A stretch of 64,000 nucleotides of DNA from Nocardiopsis alborubida (GCF_012396365.1 NZ_JAAXPG010000004.1:233642-297641), one strand, 5' to 3'. Positions 49,814 to 57,834 are shown, numbered from the stretch's first letter. Program-made: numbers and translations. The notes: generated by a model not told the origin, from the sequence alone.

Positions 49814-50818
49814 CTGCTCCCCGCGCACGCGGGGATGGTCCCGGCGCGCCGCTGGTCCCGGACCCGCCTGACCGCTGCTCCCCGCGCACGCGGGGATGGT
49901 CCCGAGGACCAGGGCGACGACTTCCCCCAGGAGCACTGCTCCCCGCGCACGCGGGGATGGTCCCACGCCGGATCGTAGATACCTGGGTGCTTCCGCCTGC
50001 TCCCCGCGCACGCGGGGATGGTCCCGGTGACCCCGCCGATCATCGGGGTTGCGCTCACTGCTCCCCGCGCACGCGGGGATGGTCCCGCCGTGTGTGGGCC
50101 GCGTGGGTCGCCGAGGTCCTGCTCCCCGCGCACGCGGGGATGGTCCCTCAGCATCGTCGATCCGGACACGAGCGCGGCCCTGCTCCCCGCGCACGCGGGG
50201 ATGGTCCCGAGCGAGATCGCCTTTACCGCGCCGATCACCCCTGCTCCCCGCGCACGCGGGGATGGTCCCGGTCGGTCAGGAGCTGACGGTAGAGGTCACG
50301 GCTGCTCCCCGCGCACGCGGGGATGGTCCCGACCAGGTGGACGGCGGGACGCTGGTCGCGGACTGCTCCCCGCGCACGCGGGGATGGTCCCCCAGCCACA
50401 CCCGAAGCCAGGTTGCCCAAGCTCTGCTCCCCGCGCACGCGGGGATGGTCCCGACGACCCGACCGTGACCCTCCCCGAGGCTGACTGCTCCCCGCGCACG
50501 CGGGGATGGTCCCGGTGTCGAGCTGGGTGCGCTGACTACGTCCATCTGCTCCCCGCGCACGCGGGGATGGTCCCAGCCGCCCCTGCCCCCGGACCCGTTC
50601 AGCGGGCTGCTCCCCGCGCACGCGGGGATGGTCCCACCACCCCGAGGACCTCCGCCCCACCGTGCCCCTGCTCCCCGCGCACGCGGGGATGGTCCCGGCA
50701 GCCTCCGCGCCATCGCTGTCCACCAGGACTGCTCCCCGCGCACGCGGGGATGGTCCTCGACATCCCCCGCACCACCTACGACCAGGTCCGTGCTCCCCGC
50801 GTATGCGGGGATGGTCCC
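49814..50818 (+). CRISPR. CRISPR array, 17 repeats and 16 spacers, type I-E-like
   Basis: 29-bp repeats start every 61 bp from 49814 to 50790, so all 16 spacers are 32 bp. The repeat begins CTGCTCCCCGCGCACGCG and ends GGGATGGTCCC; its core CCCCGCG-CA-CGCGGGG forms a 7-bp hairpin. Length, spacer size and sequence match type I-E arrays of actinomycetes. Fifteen repeats look identical; the 16th (50729) ends in T and the 17th (50790) has three or so changes (GTGCT start, GTATGCG), marking the distal end. No cas gene is in the window. Several spacers read as open protein-coding stretches, as expected of phage or plasmid DNA, but no source can be named. Confidence 0.97.
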
Positions 50819-51005
50819 GTGGAGATTTTCGACGGCCAGGCTGCGGTCGCCACAGGGTGGGCGGCAGACACGAACGGCTGAGAGCCAGCGCTACCCCGGT
50901 CCGGCACCGCGCAACCGGCGCTGTCCGAGACCGGCCGATTCCTATGGCAGGTAGTGGCAGGAGGGTTACCCTCTGTGTGACCTGTTCCCCTGTGTAAGGA
51001 GCGCC

Positions 51006-51116
51006 ATGGCCAAGCATGAGGGCCAGCCCAAGCCCAGCAGGCCGTTCGAGCCCGAACCGCCTTCGCCGGACTCCCCGACACCTGGCGGCGGCACCCGTGA
51101 GAAGCCCAAGGGATGA
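51006..51116 (+). CDS. 36-residue Pro-rich peptide, coupled to a PIMT-like methyltransferase
   Basis: Short ORF with a strong AAGGAG site 4-5 bp before the ATG. The peptide starts MAKHEGQPKPSRPFEPEPPS, is rich in Pro, Glu and Lys, lacks Cys and ends in EKPKG. Its stop (TGA 51114-51116) overlaps the start of the methyltransferase (ATGA). The tight coupling suggests it is translated and may be the substrate or partner of that enzyme, as in RiPP systems where a PIMT-like enzyme acts on a small precursor. No ATP-grasp or lanthipeptide enzyme is adjacent. The 50819-51005 gap holds the promoter. Confidence 0.65.
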   Translation: MAKHEGQPKPSRPFEPEPPSPDSPTPGGGTREKPKG

Positions 51117-52249
51117 CGGGCCCCGCGTCCCTCGCGGACGACCTGAGCCGGTCGGGGTACCTGACCGACCGGCGCTGGCACGCCGCCTTGGCCGCCGTCC
51201 CCCGGGAGCTGTTCATCCCGGCCGCTGCGATGGCCGTGCCGGTGGACGGCTCACCCCCGTACTCGATCGACCGTGACGCCGCCCCCGACGCCTGGCGCAC
51301 CGCCGTGTACACCGACACCGCTATCGTCACCCAGCTCGACGACGGCGCCACCGAGCTGTCCGTGGGCGTCGGCGACTACACCAGTTCCGCGTCGGCCCCC
51401 GGGATCGTGGTCGACTTCCTGGAACTGCTGGACCCCTATCCGGGCGACCAGGTCCTGGAGGTCGGCACCGGCACCGGATGGACGGCCGCCCTGCTCACCT
51501 CCGAGCTGGGAGCGGAGGCGGTCACCACCATCGAGGTCGACGATCAGGTCGCCAAGGAAGCCGCCACCAACCTGGAGCGCGCCGAGCTGACATCGACCCT
51601 CATCGTCGGTGACGGCACGGACGGCTGGGCGGACGGGGCTCCCTACGACGGTGTACACGTCACCTGTGGCGTCCGCACCGTCCCGCGCGCCTGGGTCGCG
51701 CAGACCCGGCCCGGTGGTCGCATCGTCCTGCCATGGGTGCCCGGCTTCGGCCATGGCCACCAGACCCGACTCACCGTCATCGGTGAAGGCTGTGCGGTCG
51801 GCCGGTTCACCAACGGCAGCACGTACATGATGCTGCGCTCCCAGCGCCCGCCCGCCCCAGCGGCCGACGAGGGCGGCGACTGGCGGGAAGGTTCCACGTT
51901 GCTCGATCCGCGGCGCGTTGTCGGCGCCGACCCGGGTGCGCACGTCGCCATCGCGGGAATGCTCCCGGGTCTGTTCGGGCATGGCGCGAACGGCGAGGCG
52001 GGCACGTTCCAGCTCTGGCTCTGGGACGGCAACGGGTCGGCCGCACGCGTGGCCTACGATCCGCGGTACACGCGGTGCGGCGTCGAGCAGCAGGGGCCTC
52101 GGGCCCTGTGGGAGGAACTGGAGCGCGCCTACCTCACCTGGGTCGGCTGGGGTCAGCCCGGCCGGGCCCGGTTCGGGCTGACAGTCACTACCGAGGGCCA
52201 GGAGGTGTGGCTCGACGAGCCCACCCGCCTGGTGGCGGCCCCGGTGTGA
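51113..52249 (+). CDS. PIMT-like SAM methyltransferase (RiPP maturation type)
   Basis: 378-residue protein of the protein-L-isoaspartate O-methyltransferase superfamily with a C-terminal extension. The N-terminal segment RWHAALAAVPRELFIP (about 20-35) is the PIMT-like entry, followed by AVYTDTAIVTQLDDG and TSSASAPGIVVDFLELL (substrate loop), SAM motif VLEVGTGTGWTAALLTSELG (about 117-136) and GDGTDGWADGAPYDGVHVTCG. This arrangement resembles the methyltransferases of ATP-grasp peptide maturation or FxLD peptide systems more than housekeeping PIMT, which is shorter. Coupled to the preceding 36-residue peptide gene. Substrate unknown. Confidence 0.78.
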   Translation: MTGPASLADDLSRSGYLTDRRWHAALAAVPRELFIPAAAMAVPVDGSPPYSIDRDAAPDAWRTAVYTDTAIVTQLDDGATELSVGVGDYTSSASAPGIVVDFLELLDPYPGDQVLEVGTGTGWTAALLTSELGAEAVTTIEVDDQVAKEAATNLERAELTSTLIVGDGTDGWADGAPYDGVHVTCGVRTVPRAWVAQTRPGGRIVLPWVPGFGHGHQTRLTVIGEGCAVGRFTNGSTYMMLRSQRPPAPAADEGGDWREGSTLLDPRRVVGADPGAHVAIAGMLPGLFGHGANGEAGTFQLWLWDGNGSAARVAYDPRYTRCGVEQQGPRALWEELERAYLTWVGWGQPGRARFGLTVTTEGQEVWLDEPTRLVAAPV

Positions 52250-52331
52250 CCGTGTCTCGTTTCGTGCAGGCTCGTCTCCCGGGGGCGGTATCTAGTCGAA
52301 AGGACGCGAACACGAGTACACTCCGTGGCGG

Positions 52332-52349
52332 GTGCTTAGGTATAAGCAC
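52332..52349. other. Perfect hairpin GTGCTTA-GGTA-TAAGCAC
   Basis: 7-bp perfect stem with a 4-base loop, immediately before a larger terminator hairpin in the gap between convergent genes. It could be part of the terminator or of a small RNA; nothing decides. Confidence 0.35.
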
Positions 52350-52353
52350 GGGG

Positions 52354-52384
52354 AAGGCCCTCGACGCACGTCGTCGGGGGCCTT
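52354..52384. terminator. Bidirectional terminator
   Basis: AAGGCCC...GGGCCTT arms with an inner TCGACG/CGTCG-type stem, located between the convergent methyltransferase and DUF397 genes. Confidence 0.7.
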
Positions 52385-52397
52385 CTTCGTGGGCGGT

Positions 52398-52598
52398 CTA
52401 CAGGCTGCTGGAGCGCACAGTCCCCAGGAGCGCCGTCCACTGACTGCAGGAGAACGCCAGGTGTCCCTCAGCAGGGTTCTGGCTGTCGCGAACCGCAGCA
52501 CCGCTGGGCAGGTCCGCGACCTCCACACAGTTCTCGCCCTGCGCGGAGGAGTAGCTCGACTTGCGGAAGGTCAGGTGGGTGGAGCTGTGGGTAAGCAT
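52398..52598 (-). CDS. DUF397 domain protein
   Basis: 66-residue protein of the actinomycete DUF397 family: FRKSSYSSAQGENCVEVADLP (residues 11-31) and VRDSQNPAEGHLAFSCSQWTALLG match the family core. DUF397 proteins usually accompany an XRE/DUF5753 regulator and act as a partner or antitoxin-like component, as in the AbaA/WhiJ-type modules of Streptomyces. Here it lies 26 bp downstream of such a regulator on the same strand. Confidence 0.92.
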   Translation of the reverse strand: MLTHSSTHLTFRKSSYSSAQGENCVEVADLPSGAAVRDSQNPAEGHLAFSCSQWTALLGTVRSSSL

Positions 52599-52624
52599 CG
52601 GCGTCCTCTACCGGTACCGGGCGG

Positions 52625-53566
52625 TTACTTGGTGATGAGTTCCTGCATGAAGCGGCGCGAGTCATCCACGGACAGCGCTTGCGCGTGTACACGGTCATAC
52701 AGACCCTCGTAGTGTTCCAGGACCACTGAATCCTCGGGGAACAAACTGCTCATGGCCTGTTCGAGGTAGAGAGTGCTCGGGTCAGCGGGGAAGTCCATGA
52801 TGACGAACTGGCCCGTCATCGCGGCATGCGGACCGACGCTGTAGGGCAGCACTTGGATCTGAACCCGTCGCGACGGCAGCTGTGCGTCAAGGAGCTTCTG
52901 GATCTGTCCGTCCACGACCTCAGGCGGAATCCTGTGAAAGGCCGCCTCGTCGATGATCGCCCACAGCCGCGGACCCTGTCCGTGCTCCATCAAGGTCTGC
53001 CGCATCATGCGCGCCTCAACCCGGCGCTCGATCTCTCGTTCGTCCGAGGTGCCAGCGCTGATGACGGCGCGCGCATACTCCTCGGTCTGCAGCAGGCCAG
53101 GAATGTACAGGCACTCGTAGGTACGAAGACGGATCGCCTCTGTCTCCAGGTCCACGTAGAGACCTGCGCCCAAGATGTCGCCGTAGTTGGTCCACCAGCC
53201 CGTTTGGGATGCCTCCGTCGCGGTGCGCACGTAGGAGGTGCGCTCCTCCTTGGAGGTCACCCCGTAGACGTCGAGGAGCGTGAGGACGTCATCGGTGTGG
53301 AGTCTCTTCCAGTCCGCGTTTTCCATCCTGGTGATCTTGGCGGCTGACCACGGCCGGTCTGGACGGAGCGCCTTCGCCTTCTTCGCGGCGGCGTCCACGG
53401 TCAGATGGTTCGCCTCGCGCAGCGCGTCGAGCTGCCGCGACAGGCGCTTTCTTCTCAACGTGGGGGAGGCGGGCAACGGCGCAGGACTCCTTGGTCGGGC
53501 GGGCTTCTTGGCCTTCGATCCTACGCTCCGTGCACGCGAAGCAGACATTGTTCGCACCATCCACAT
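52625..53566 (-). CDS. XRE-family regulator with DUF5753 domain
   Basis: 313-residue regulator. Helix-turn-helix near residues 35-90 (LRRKRLSRQLDALREANHLT, then WSAAKITRMENADWKRL). DUF5753 follows, with EAIRLRTYECLYIPGLLQTEEYA, DEAAFHRIPPEVV, VQIQVLPYSVGPHAAM and FVIMDFPADPSTLYLEQ, the standard landmarks. It forms a WhiJ/AbaA-like pair with DUF397. ATGs at 53566 and 53548 are both possible starts. It is divergent from a run of small genes at 53.7 kb, which it may control from the 135-bp gap. Its GC3 is lower than that of the neighbours, which suggests a horizontally mobile module. Confidence 0.92.
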   Translation of the reverse strand: MWMVRTMSASRARSVGSKAKKPARPRSPAPLPASPTLRRKRLSRQLDALREANHLTVDAAAKKAKALRPDRPWSAAKITRMENADWKRLHTDDVLTLLDVYGVTSKEERTSYVRTATEASQTGWWTNYGDILGAGLYVDLETEAIRLRTYECLYIPGLLQTEEYARAVISAGTSDEREIERRVEARMMRQTLMEHGQGPRLWAIIDEAAFHRIPPEVVDGQIQKLLDAQLPSRRVQIQVLPYSVGPHAAMTGQFVIMDFPADPSTLYLEQAMSSLFPEDSVVLEHYEGLYDRVHAQALSVDDSRRFMQELITK

Positions 53567-53701
53567 GTATCGACTGGTTCACCTTGATCTTATTATTCAT
53601 GTCAGGTGGATATTGCAGATTCGGTGACGATGGGTCACCATGGAGGCACCTAAGTGCCCTTGCCGGACCACCCATCCGGCGCCCGACTGAGGAGTCGCCT
53701 C

Positions 53702-54160
53702 GTGCGATACCTGATCCAGTTCTTCGTCATGCTGTGGCGGGCGATAGCCCCGCCCGCCCGGGGCCGCCACGCGCGGTCCGTGCCGCCTCCCGCTCGAACC
53801 CGAGCCCCGCGGCGCCGCCCGCCCGTGCGCCGCCGTTGGGAGTGGCAGGACCCGCCTCCCCTTCCCCCACAGCCCGTCGAACCCCCTGTGGAACGCGACC
53901 TGATCCCGCCCTACTACCGGGCATGGGAGCAGACGCGAGCAGATAAGCGATCCGTTCCCGACCACCTCGCGGGCGACATCCTGCACGTCATCGCGCCGAC
54001 CGCACCGCCATCGCGCCCGCCCGGCGACCTGGCCAACCCCGCCGACCTCACCGGCCTCGCCGCCGTGGTCCGCCAGTGGCACGCCGCCCAGGCCGCCCAG
54101 GCCGCCCAGGCCGCCCAGGCCATCCAGGCCGCCCGAACCTTCGAGGGGGTGAGGGCGTGA
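53702..54160 (+). CDS. Small protein with Pro/Arg-rich middle and AAQ repeat tail, unknown
   Basis: 152 residues from the GTG at 53702 (VRYLIQFFVMLWRAIAPPA), which has GAGGAG about 8 bp upstream. A hydrophobic N-terminus, then Arg/Pro-rich (28-75), an acidic/aromatic part (ERDLIPPYYRAWEQTRADK, about 78-96) and a C-terminal AAQ repeat. No family recognised. It is the first gene of a chain of four overlapping genes, suggesting a common process. Confidence 0.62.
   Translation: MRYLIQFFVMLWRAIAPPARGRHARSVPPPARTRAPRRRPPVRRRWEWQDPPPLPPQPVEPPVERDLIPPYYRAWEQTRADKRSVPDHLAGDILHVIAPTAPPSRPPGDLANPADLTGLAAVVRQWHAAQAAQAAQAAQAIQAARTFEGVRA
54084..54129 (+). repeat. Nine-base tandem repeat in coding sequence
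   Basis: CCGCCCAGG is repeated four times in tandem, followed by CCATCCAGG, encoding AAQ units at the end of the preceding gene. Copy number may vary by slippage without breaking the frame. Confidence 0.85.
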
Positions 54161-54309
54161 ACTCCCTCGCCTTCCGGTCGCGCCGCAGCCGCAGCCGCCG
54201 CACCCGTCCCTTTCTGACCGTGCTTCCCACGGCATGGGTCAGCGTCGCCACGGGTGCCCTCCCGATCGTGCGCGCCGCACACCAGGTACTCCGGGAGGCG
54301 AAGCGATGA
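54157..54309 (+). CDS. Small basic protein, unknown
   Basis: 50 residues from GTG 54157, overlapping the previous stop (GTGA): VNSLAFRSRRSRSRRTRPFL then a hydrophobic VLPTAWVSVATGALPIV. Highly basic N-terminal half. It may be a short nucleic-acid-binding or membrane peptide. The overlap on both sides supports its reality. Confidence 0.5.
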   Translation: MNSLAFRSRRSRSRRTRPFLTVLPTAWVSVATGALPIVRAAHQVLREAKR

Positions 54310-54557
54310 TGTCCGCGACCATCGCCGTCACCATCACGGACCTGACGTGCGACGACGTCCGCCTGTGCCGCGAGGCCAACGGTTCCGGCTCCCTCGCCTC
54401 CCTTGCCGTGGCCGCCTGCCACGTCGACCTCTCCCCGGGCTGGAGCACGCACGGCCGCGCCGCGCGGGTCGCCGCCCTGGAGAAGCTCGCCCGTCTGGCC
54501 GCCCAGGCCGCGCACGAACTGCGCGAGGCCGACCAACGCCAGGAACGTCAGCCATGA
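54306..54557 (+). CDS. Small protein, unknown
   Basis: 83 residues from ATG 54306, overlapping the previous stop. It begins MMSATIAVTITDLTCDDVRL; the C-terminal half is a probable amphipathic helix (ALEKLARLAAQAAHELREAD). Two Cys. No family recognised. Coupled to genes on both sides. Confidence 0.55.
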   Translation: MMSATIAVTITDLTCDDVRLCREANGSGSLASLAVAACHVDLSPGWSTHGRAARVAALEKLARLAAQAAHELREADQRQERQP

Positions 54558-54844
54558 CCGCCGTACCCGAGCCGCGCCGCGAACCGAGGACCGTGTTCGA
54601 GGTGCGCGAGGTCGAGAGCAGGGAGGCCCTGCACGCCTGGGCGCGCGCCCACGGGGTAAGGGTCCGCTACCTGGGCTCGACCTGGCAGCACGAGGAGGTC
54701 TACGGAGCCCAGCAGGGCACGCGGGTTCGCGTGTGCCGCACCCCCTGGGAGCACCGCCGCCTCCACCCGGTCGTGTGGAGATCACCGCTGGAGGCACTGC
54801 CACCGGACAAGCTGCCGTCCATCCCCCGGCAGCGCACTCCCTGA
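54554..54844 (+). CDS. Small protein, unknown
   Basis: 96 residues from ATG 54554 (ATGA overlap). Mixed alpha/beta-looking: RTVFEVREVESREALHAWAR, RVRYLGSTWQHEEVYGAQQG, RVRVCRTPWEHRRL. Arg-rich, soluble. No family recognised. Last of the four coupled small genes. Confidence 0.55.
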   Translation: MTAVPEPRREPRTVFEVREVESREALHAWARAHGVRVRYLGSTWQHEEVYGAQQGTRVRVCRTPWEHRRLHPVVWRSPLEALPPDKLPSIPRQRTP

Positions 54845-54943
54845 ACCGGCCGCGCGCCGGGCGGCCCCGAGCCCCCGGCGCGCGGCCCTCCACCATTCAC
54901 CTTCTGCTTCTCGCCCCGCCTCCACCCCCGACGAAGGACAACC

Positions 54944-55177
54944 GTGCCCAACACACCCCACACACCCCACAAGCCCCACGCATCCCATGCCGACCTGCCC
55001 GTTTCCCTGCTCACCGTGGCCGAGGTGGGAGACCTGTTCAGGGTCAACCCCAGGACCGTGAACCGATGGGTCGCACAGGGGCGCATCCCCGTGGTGCGCA
55101 CCCCCGGCGGCCACCCCCGCTTCGACCCGGCCGAGGTCAGCCGACTGCTCTGGATCGACCAGCCGCCCGCCACCTGA
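54944..55177 (+). CDS. BldC-like small DNA-binding protein (MerR-type helix-turn-helix)
   Basis: 77 residues. After a His/Pro-rich start it shows LLTVAEVGDLFRVNPRTVNR, WVAQGRIPVVRTPGGHPRFD and PAEVSRLLW, the winged helix-turn-helix of BldC/excisionase-like proteins (the GGHPRF wing is characteristic). It could be a developmental regulator related to BldC or control the preceding small genes. The GTG at 54944 is the likely start; it lies 99 bp after the previous gene, so it may have its own promoter. Confidence 0.85.
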   Translation: MPNTPHTPHKPHASHADLPVSLLTVAEVGDLFRVNPRTVNRWVAQGRIPVVRTPGGHPRFDPAEVSRLLWIDQPPAT

Positions 55178-55231
55178 ACCCGCGCACACGGCGGAGTCGA
55201 CATCGCGTGTCCGACCCGGAAAAAAGATTCT

Positions 55232-55242
55232 GTACGCCGTAC
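55232..55242. promoter_or_regulatory. GTACGCCGTAC palindrome upstream of DrrAB-like operon
   Basis: Perfect 11-base palindrome about 83 bp before the DrrA-like start; the same core occurs in the block at 35068. Confidence 0.6.
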
Positions 55243-55282
55243 GGAATTATCTCGAATCCCCTTGTGTTCCCTGGATCGTAGG

Positions 55283-55302
55283 CCGTACTGTACGGCGTAC
55301 GA
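55283..55302. promoter_or_regulatory. Composite palindromic operator before the DrrA-like gene
   Basis: CCGTACTGTACGGCGTACGA contains CCGTA-ctg-TACGG overlapping GTACGGCGTAC, just upstream of the gene. It matches the block at 35068 at 17 of 20 positions, implying the same or sister TetR repressors. Confidence 0.7.
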
Positions 55303-55324
55303 CAAGCGTGGAGAGGGGAACGCT

Positions 55325-56383
55325 GTGAACACGACCGGAGGCGCGGTCACCGCGCGCGGTCTGGGCAAGCGCTACGGGAAGAGCTGGGCGCTGCGCGGGT
55401 TCGACCTGGACGTGCCCCCGGGCAGCGTGTGCGGGCTGCTCGGGCCCAACGGCGCTGGCAAGACCACCGCCGTACGCGTTCTGACCACGCTGCTGCGCGC
55501 GGACGAGGGCGCCGCGCGCGTCGCCGGGTACGACGTGGCCTCCCAGGGGGACGCGGTGCGCCGGAGCATCGGACTGGTGGGCCAGAACGCCGCCGTGGAC
55601 GAGGTGCTCAGCGGACGGCAGAACCTGGAGATGTTCGGCCGCCTGTACCACCTGGGCGCCCGGCGCGCCGCCGCGCGGGCCGACGAGCTGCTGGAGCGCT
55701 TCCGCCTGGCCGACACCGGACGCAAGCCGGTCAGCGCCTACTCCGGCGGCATGCGCCGCCGCCTGGACCTGGCCGCGAGCATGATCCTGTCCCCGCCCGT
55801 GCTGTTCCTGGACGAGCCCACCGTCGGGCTCGACCCCCGGGGCCGCAACGAGGTGTGGAACGCCGTCCGCGCCCTGGTGGCGGGCGACACCACGGTGCTG
55901 CTCACCACCCAGTACCTGGAGGAGGCCGACCAGCTCGCCGACCGGATCTCGGTGGTCGACTCCGGCCGCGTCGTCGCCGAGGGCACACCGGAGGAGCTCA
56001 AGTCCCGCCTGGGCGGCGACCGGCTCGACGTGGTGCTCCACGAGGCCGACGCGCTGGACCGGGCCGCCGCCCTCATCGGCCGGGTGACCGGAGAGCGGCC
56101 CGAGGTCGAGGCCGACGCGCGTCGGATCGGCGTCGGTGTTCGGAACCGGGTCGCGGCCCTCACCGAGGTGGTGAGGGCGCTGGAGGAGGAGGGGATCGAG
56201 GTGGAGGACGTCGCACTGCGCCGTCCGACCCTGGACGAGGTGTTCCTGCACCTGACCGGCGGTCATGAGGACCGTGGCGACCGCGAGGGGCGTGACGGCC
56301 ACGGGGTCCGCGCTGGCGGTGAGGACCCTGTCGGCGCCGAGGCACGTGAGGACCGGGACGACCGGGTGGGGGAGAACCGATGA
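55325..56383 (+). CDS. Daunorubicin-resistance-type ABC ATPase (DrrA-like)
   Basis: 352-residue ATPase. Walker A GPNGAGKTTAVRVL (about 40-53), Q-loop VGQNAAVDEVLSGRQNL, signature YSGGMRRRLDLAASM, Walker B LFLDEPTVGLDPRG, H-loop LTTQYLEEADQLADRI with Gln in the usual His position, all typical of DrrA proteins. The C-terminal DrrA domain ends PTLDEVFLHLTGG, then a 40-residue Asp/Gly/Arg-rich tail. GTG 55325 follows GAGAGGGG. The stop overlaps the permease start. Drug export is likely; the drug is unknown. Confidence 0.93.
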   Translation: MNTTGGAVTARGLGKRYGKSWALRGFDLDVPPGSVCGLLGPNGAGKTTAVRVLTTLLRADEGAARVAGYDVASQGDAVRRSIGLVGQNAAVDEVLSGRQNLEMFGRLYHLGARRAAARADELLERFRLADTGRKPVSAYSGGMRRRLDLAASMILSPPVLFLDEPTVGLDPRGRNEVWNAVRALVAGDTTVLLTTQYLEEADQLADRISVVDSGRVVAEGTPEELKSRLGGDRLDVVLHEADALDRAAALIGRVTGERPEVEADARRIGVGVRNRVAALTEVVRALEEEGIEVEDVALRRPTLDEVFLHLTGGHEDRGDREGRDGHGVRAGGEDPVGAEAREDRDDRVGENR

Positions 56384-57219
56384 ACGAAACCAACGACACC
56401 GCTGTCCGGGCCGCGGGGCCCGCCCCCGCCGACCGGCTGCGCTGGGCGCTGGCGGACGGGTGGACCATCGCCCGGCGCGACGTCGTGCACTGGCTGCGCC
56501 AGCCCGGCCAGCTCGTCGCGGGACTGCTGTTCCCCGTGGTCATGGTGCTGATGTTCGGGTTCCTGTTCGGCGGGGCGATGACCGTGCCCGGCGGCGGGGA
56601 CTACCGCGAGTTCCTGATGCCCGGCATGTTCGCCATGGCGATGGTCTTCGGGGTGGGCGAGACGGTCACCGCCGTGTCCCAGGACGCCGCGCGCGGGGTC
56701 ACCGACCGGTTCCGCTCCATGCCCATGGCGCCCTCGGCCGTCGTGGTGGGCCGGTGCGCGGCGGACATGCTCCGATCGGCGATCACCCTGGTCCTGCTGG
56801 TCCTGTGCGGCCTGCTGGTGGGGTGGCAGTGGAACGGCGGCATCGGTGAGGCCGCCGCCGGGATCGGGCTGCTCCTGCTGCTGCGCTTCTCGCTGGTGTG
56901 GGTGGGCGTCTACGTCGGCCTGGCCGTGCGGGGCGAGGGCGCCCTCGGGGCCGTGCACATGCTGGAGTTCCCACTGGGCTTTTTGTCCAACGCCTTCGTG
57001 GCGACGGCGTCCATGCCGGTGTGGCTGGGCGCGGTCGCGGACTGGAACCCGCTGTCGTCCACGGTCGCCGCCACCCGGGAGCTGTTCGGCAACCCGGGGT
57101 GGGGCGGGGAGAGCTGGATCGCGCAGAACGCGGTGCTCATGGCGGTGGTCTGGCCGCTGGTGCTCACGGCGGTCTTCTTCCCGCTGTGCGTGCGGCGGTT
57201 CCGGGCGCTCGGCCGCTGA
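56380..57219 (+). CDS. ABC-2 permease (DrrB-like)
   Basis: 279-residue membrane protein with about six helices. The N-terminal cytoplasmic part includes WTIARRDVVHWLRQPGQL, then LFPVVMVLMFGFLFGGAM, EFLMPGMFAMAMVFGVGET, GVTDRFRSMPMAPSAVV (family loop) and NPLSSTVAATRELFG. It pairs with the DrrA-like ATPase through an ATGA overlap. Confidence 0.92.
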   Translation: MNETNDTAVRAAGPAPADRLRWALADGWTIARRDVVHWLRQPGQLVAGLLFPVVMVLMFGFLFGGAMTVPGGGDYREFLMPGMFAMAMVFGVGETVTAVSQDAARGVTDRFRSMPMAPSAVVVGRCAADMLRSAITLVLLVLCGLLVGWQWNGGIGEAAAGIGLLLLLRFSLVWVGVYVGLAVRGEGALGAVHMLEFPLGFLSNAFVATASMPVWLGAVADWNPLSSTVAATRELFGNPGWGGESWIAQNAVLMAVVWPLVLTAVFFPLCVRRFRALGR

Positions 57220-57223
57220 GGGC

Positions 57224-57834
57224 TCAGGCGTCCGGGCGCGGGCCCGGGCTCTCCTCCAGTGCGTCGAGGAAGGCCCGGGCCCGCCTGCGGTTGCGCGCGT
57301 TGAGCGGCATCGCCACGAACAGCATGAGCGGGAACACCACGAGGCCCACGACGCTGCCCCAGAACCCGGGCCCGGTGGTGCTCATCGTCACCGACCACAG
57401 GTTCAGCGCGAGGCCCAGGCCGAAGATGGTGGCCATGGTCTTGGGCCAGTAGGGCTGCCCCAGCACGGTCTCGGCCTGCTGACGGGCGATCTGGTTGGCC
57501 ACGGGGTCGGCGCCCGGGGTTCCCTGGCGGACCAGCCGCCCGGCTTCACGCAGCCTGGCCCGGTCGGTTTCCGGCGGAAGGGGCTCTTTGGGCATCGCCC
57601 GCACCATGAGCACGGCGAACACGCCCATGCCCGCGCCGAAGAACACACCGAGGGCTACCCCGGCCCCCACGATCGGGAGCGGGTCAGAGATCTGGGTGGT
57701 GGACCACAGAGTCACCGCCATGATGGTGCCGAAGGGGATTCCGGCGAGGATTCCGTTGACGACCCGTAGCCGACCGGGTTGCGTCGGGCGTAGGCACGGA
57801 TACGGACGAACAGGGGAGGGCGCTGCTGGTTCAT
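57224..57834 (-). CDS. Small membrane protein with an apparent frameshift
   Basis: The gene seems to start at 57834 (ATG overlapping the stop of the gene upstream, ATGA), reading MNQQRPPLFVRIRAYARRNP, then shifts frame near 57763-57767. Inserting one C in the CCCGTAGCC stretch restores a continuous NPVGYRVVNGILAGIPFG and joins the downstream frame, which runs from 57721 (MAVTLWSTTQ) to the stop at 57224. The repaired product would be about 203 residues with three to four membrane helices (GVALGVFFGAGMGVFAVLMV; MATIFGLGLALNLWSV; WGSVVGLVVFPLMLFVAMPL). No family recognised. It could be a real mutation, a sequencing error, or translation only from 57721. Confidence 0.65.

Noticed and set aside
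49805..50881. Open frames through the CRISPR array giving repetitive ARGDGP or SPRTRGWS peptides on both strands
   Set aside because: They arise because the 29-bp repeat has no stop codon in several frames; repeat-spacer structure explains them fully.
49643..52249. cas genes flanking the CRISPR array
   Set aside because: Neither the binding protein, the small peptide nor the methyltransferase has Cas motifs; no cas gene was found anywhere in the window.
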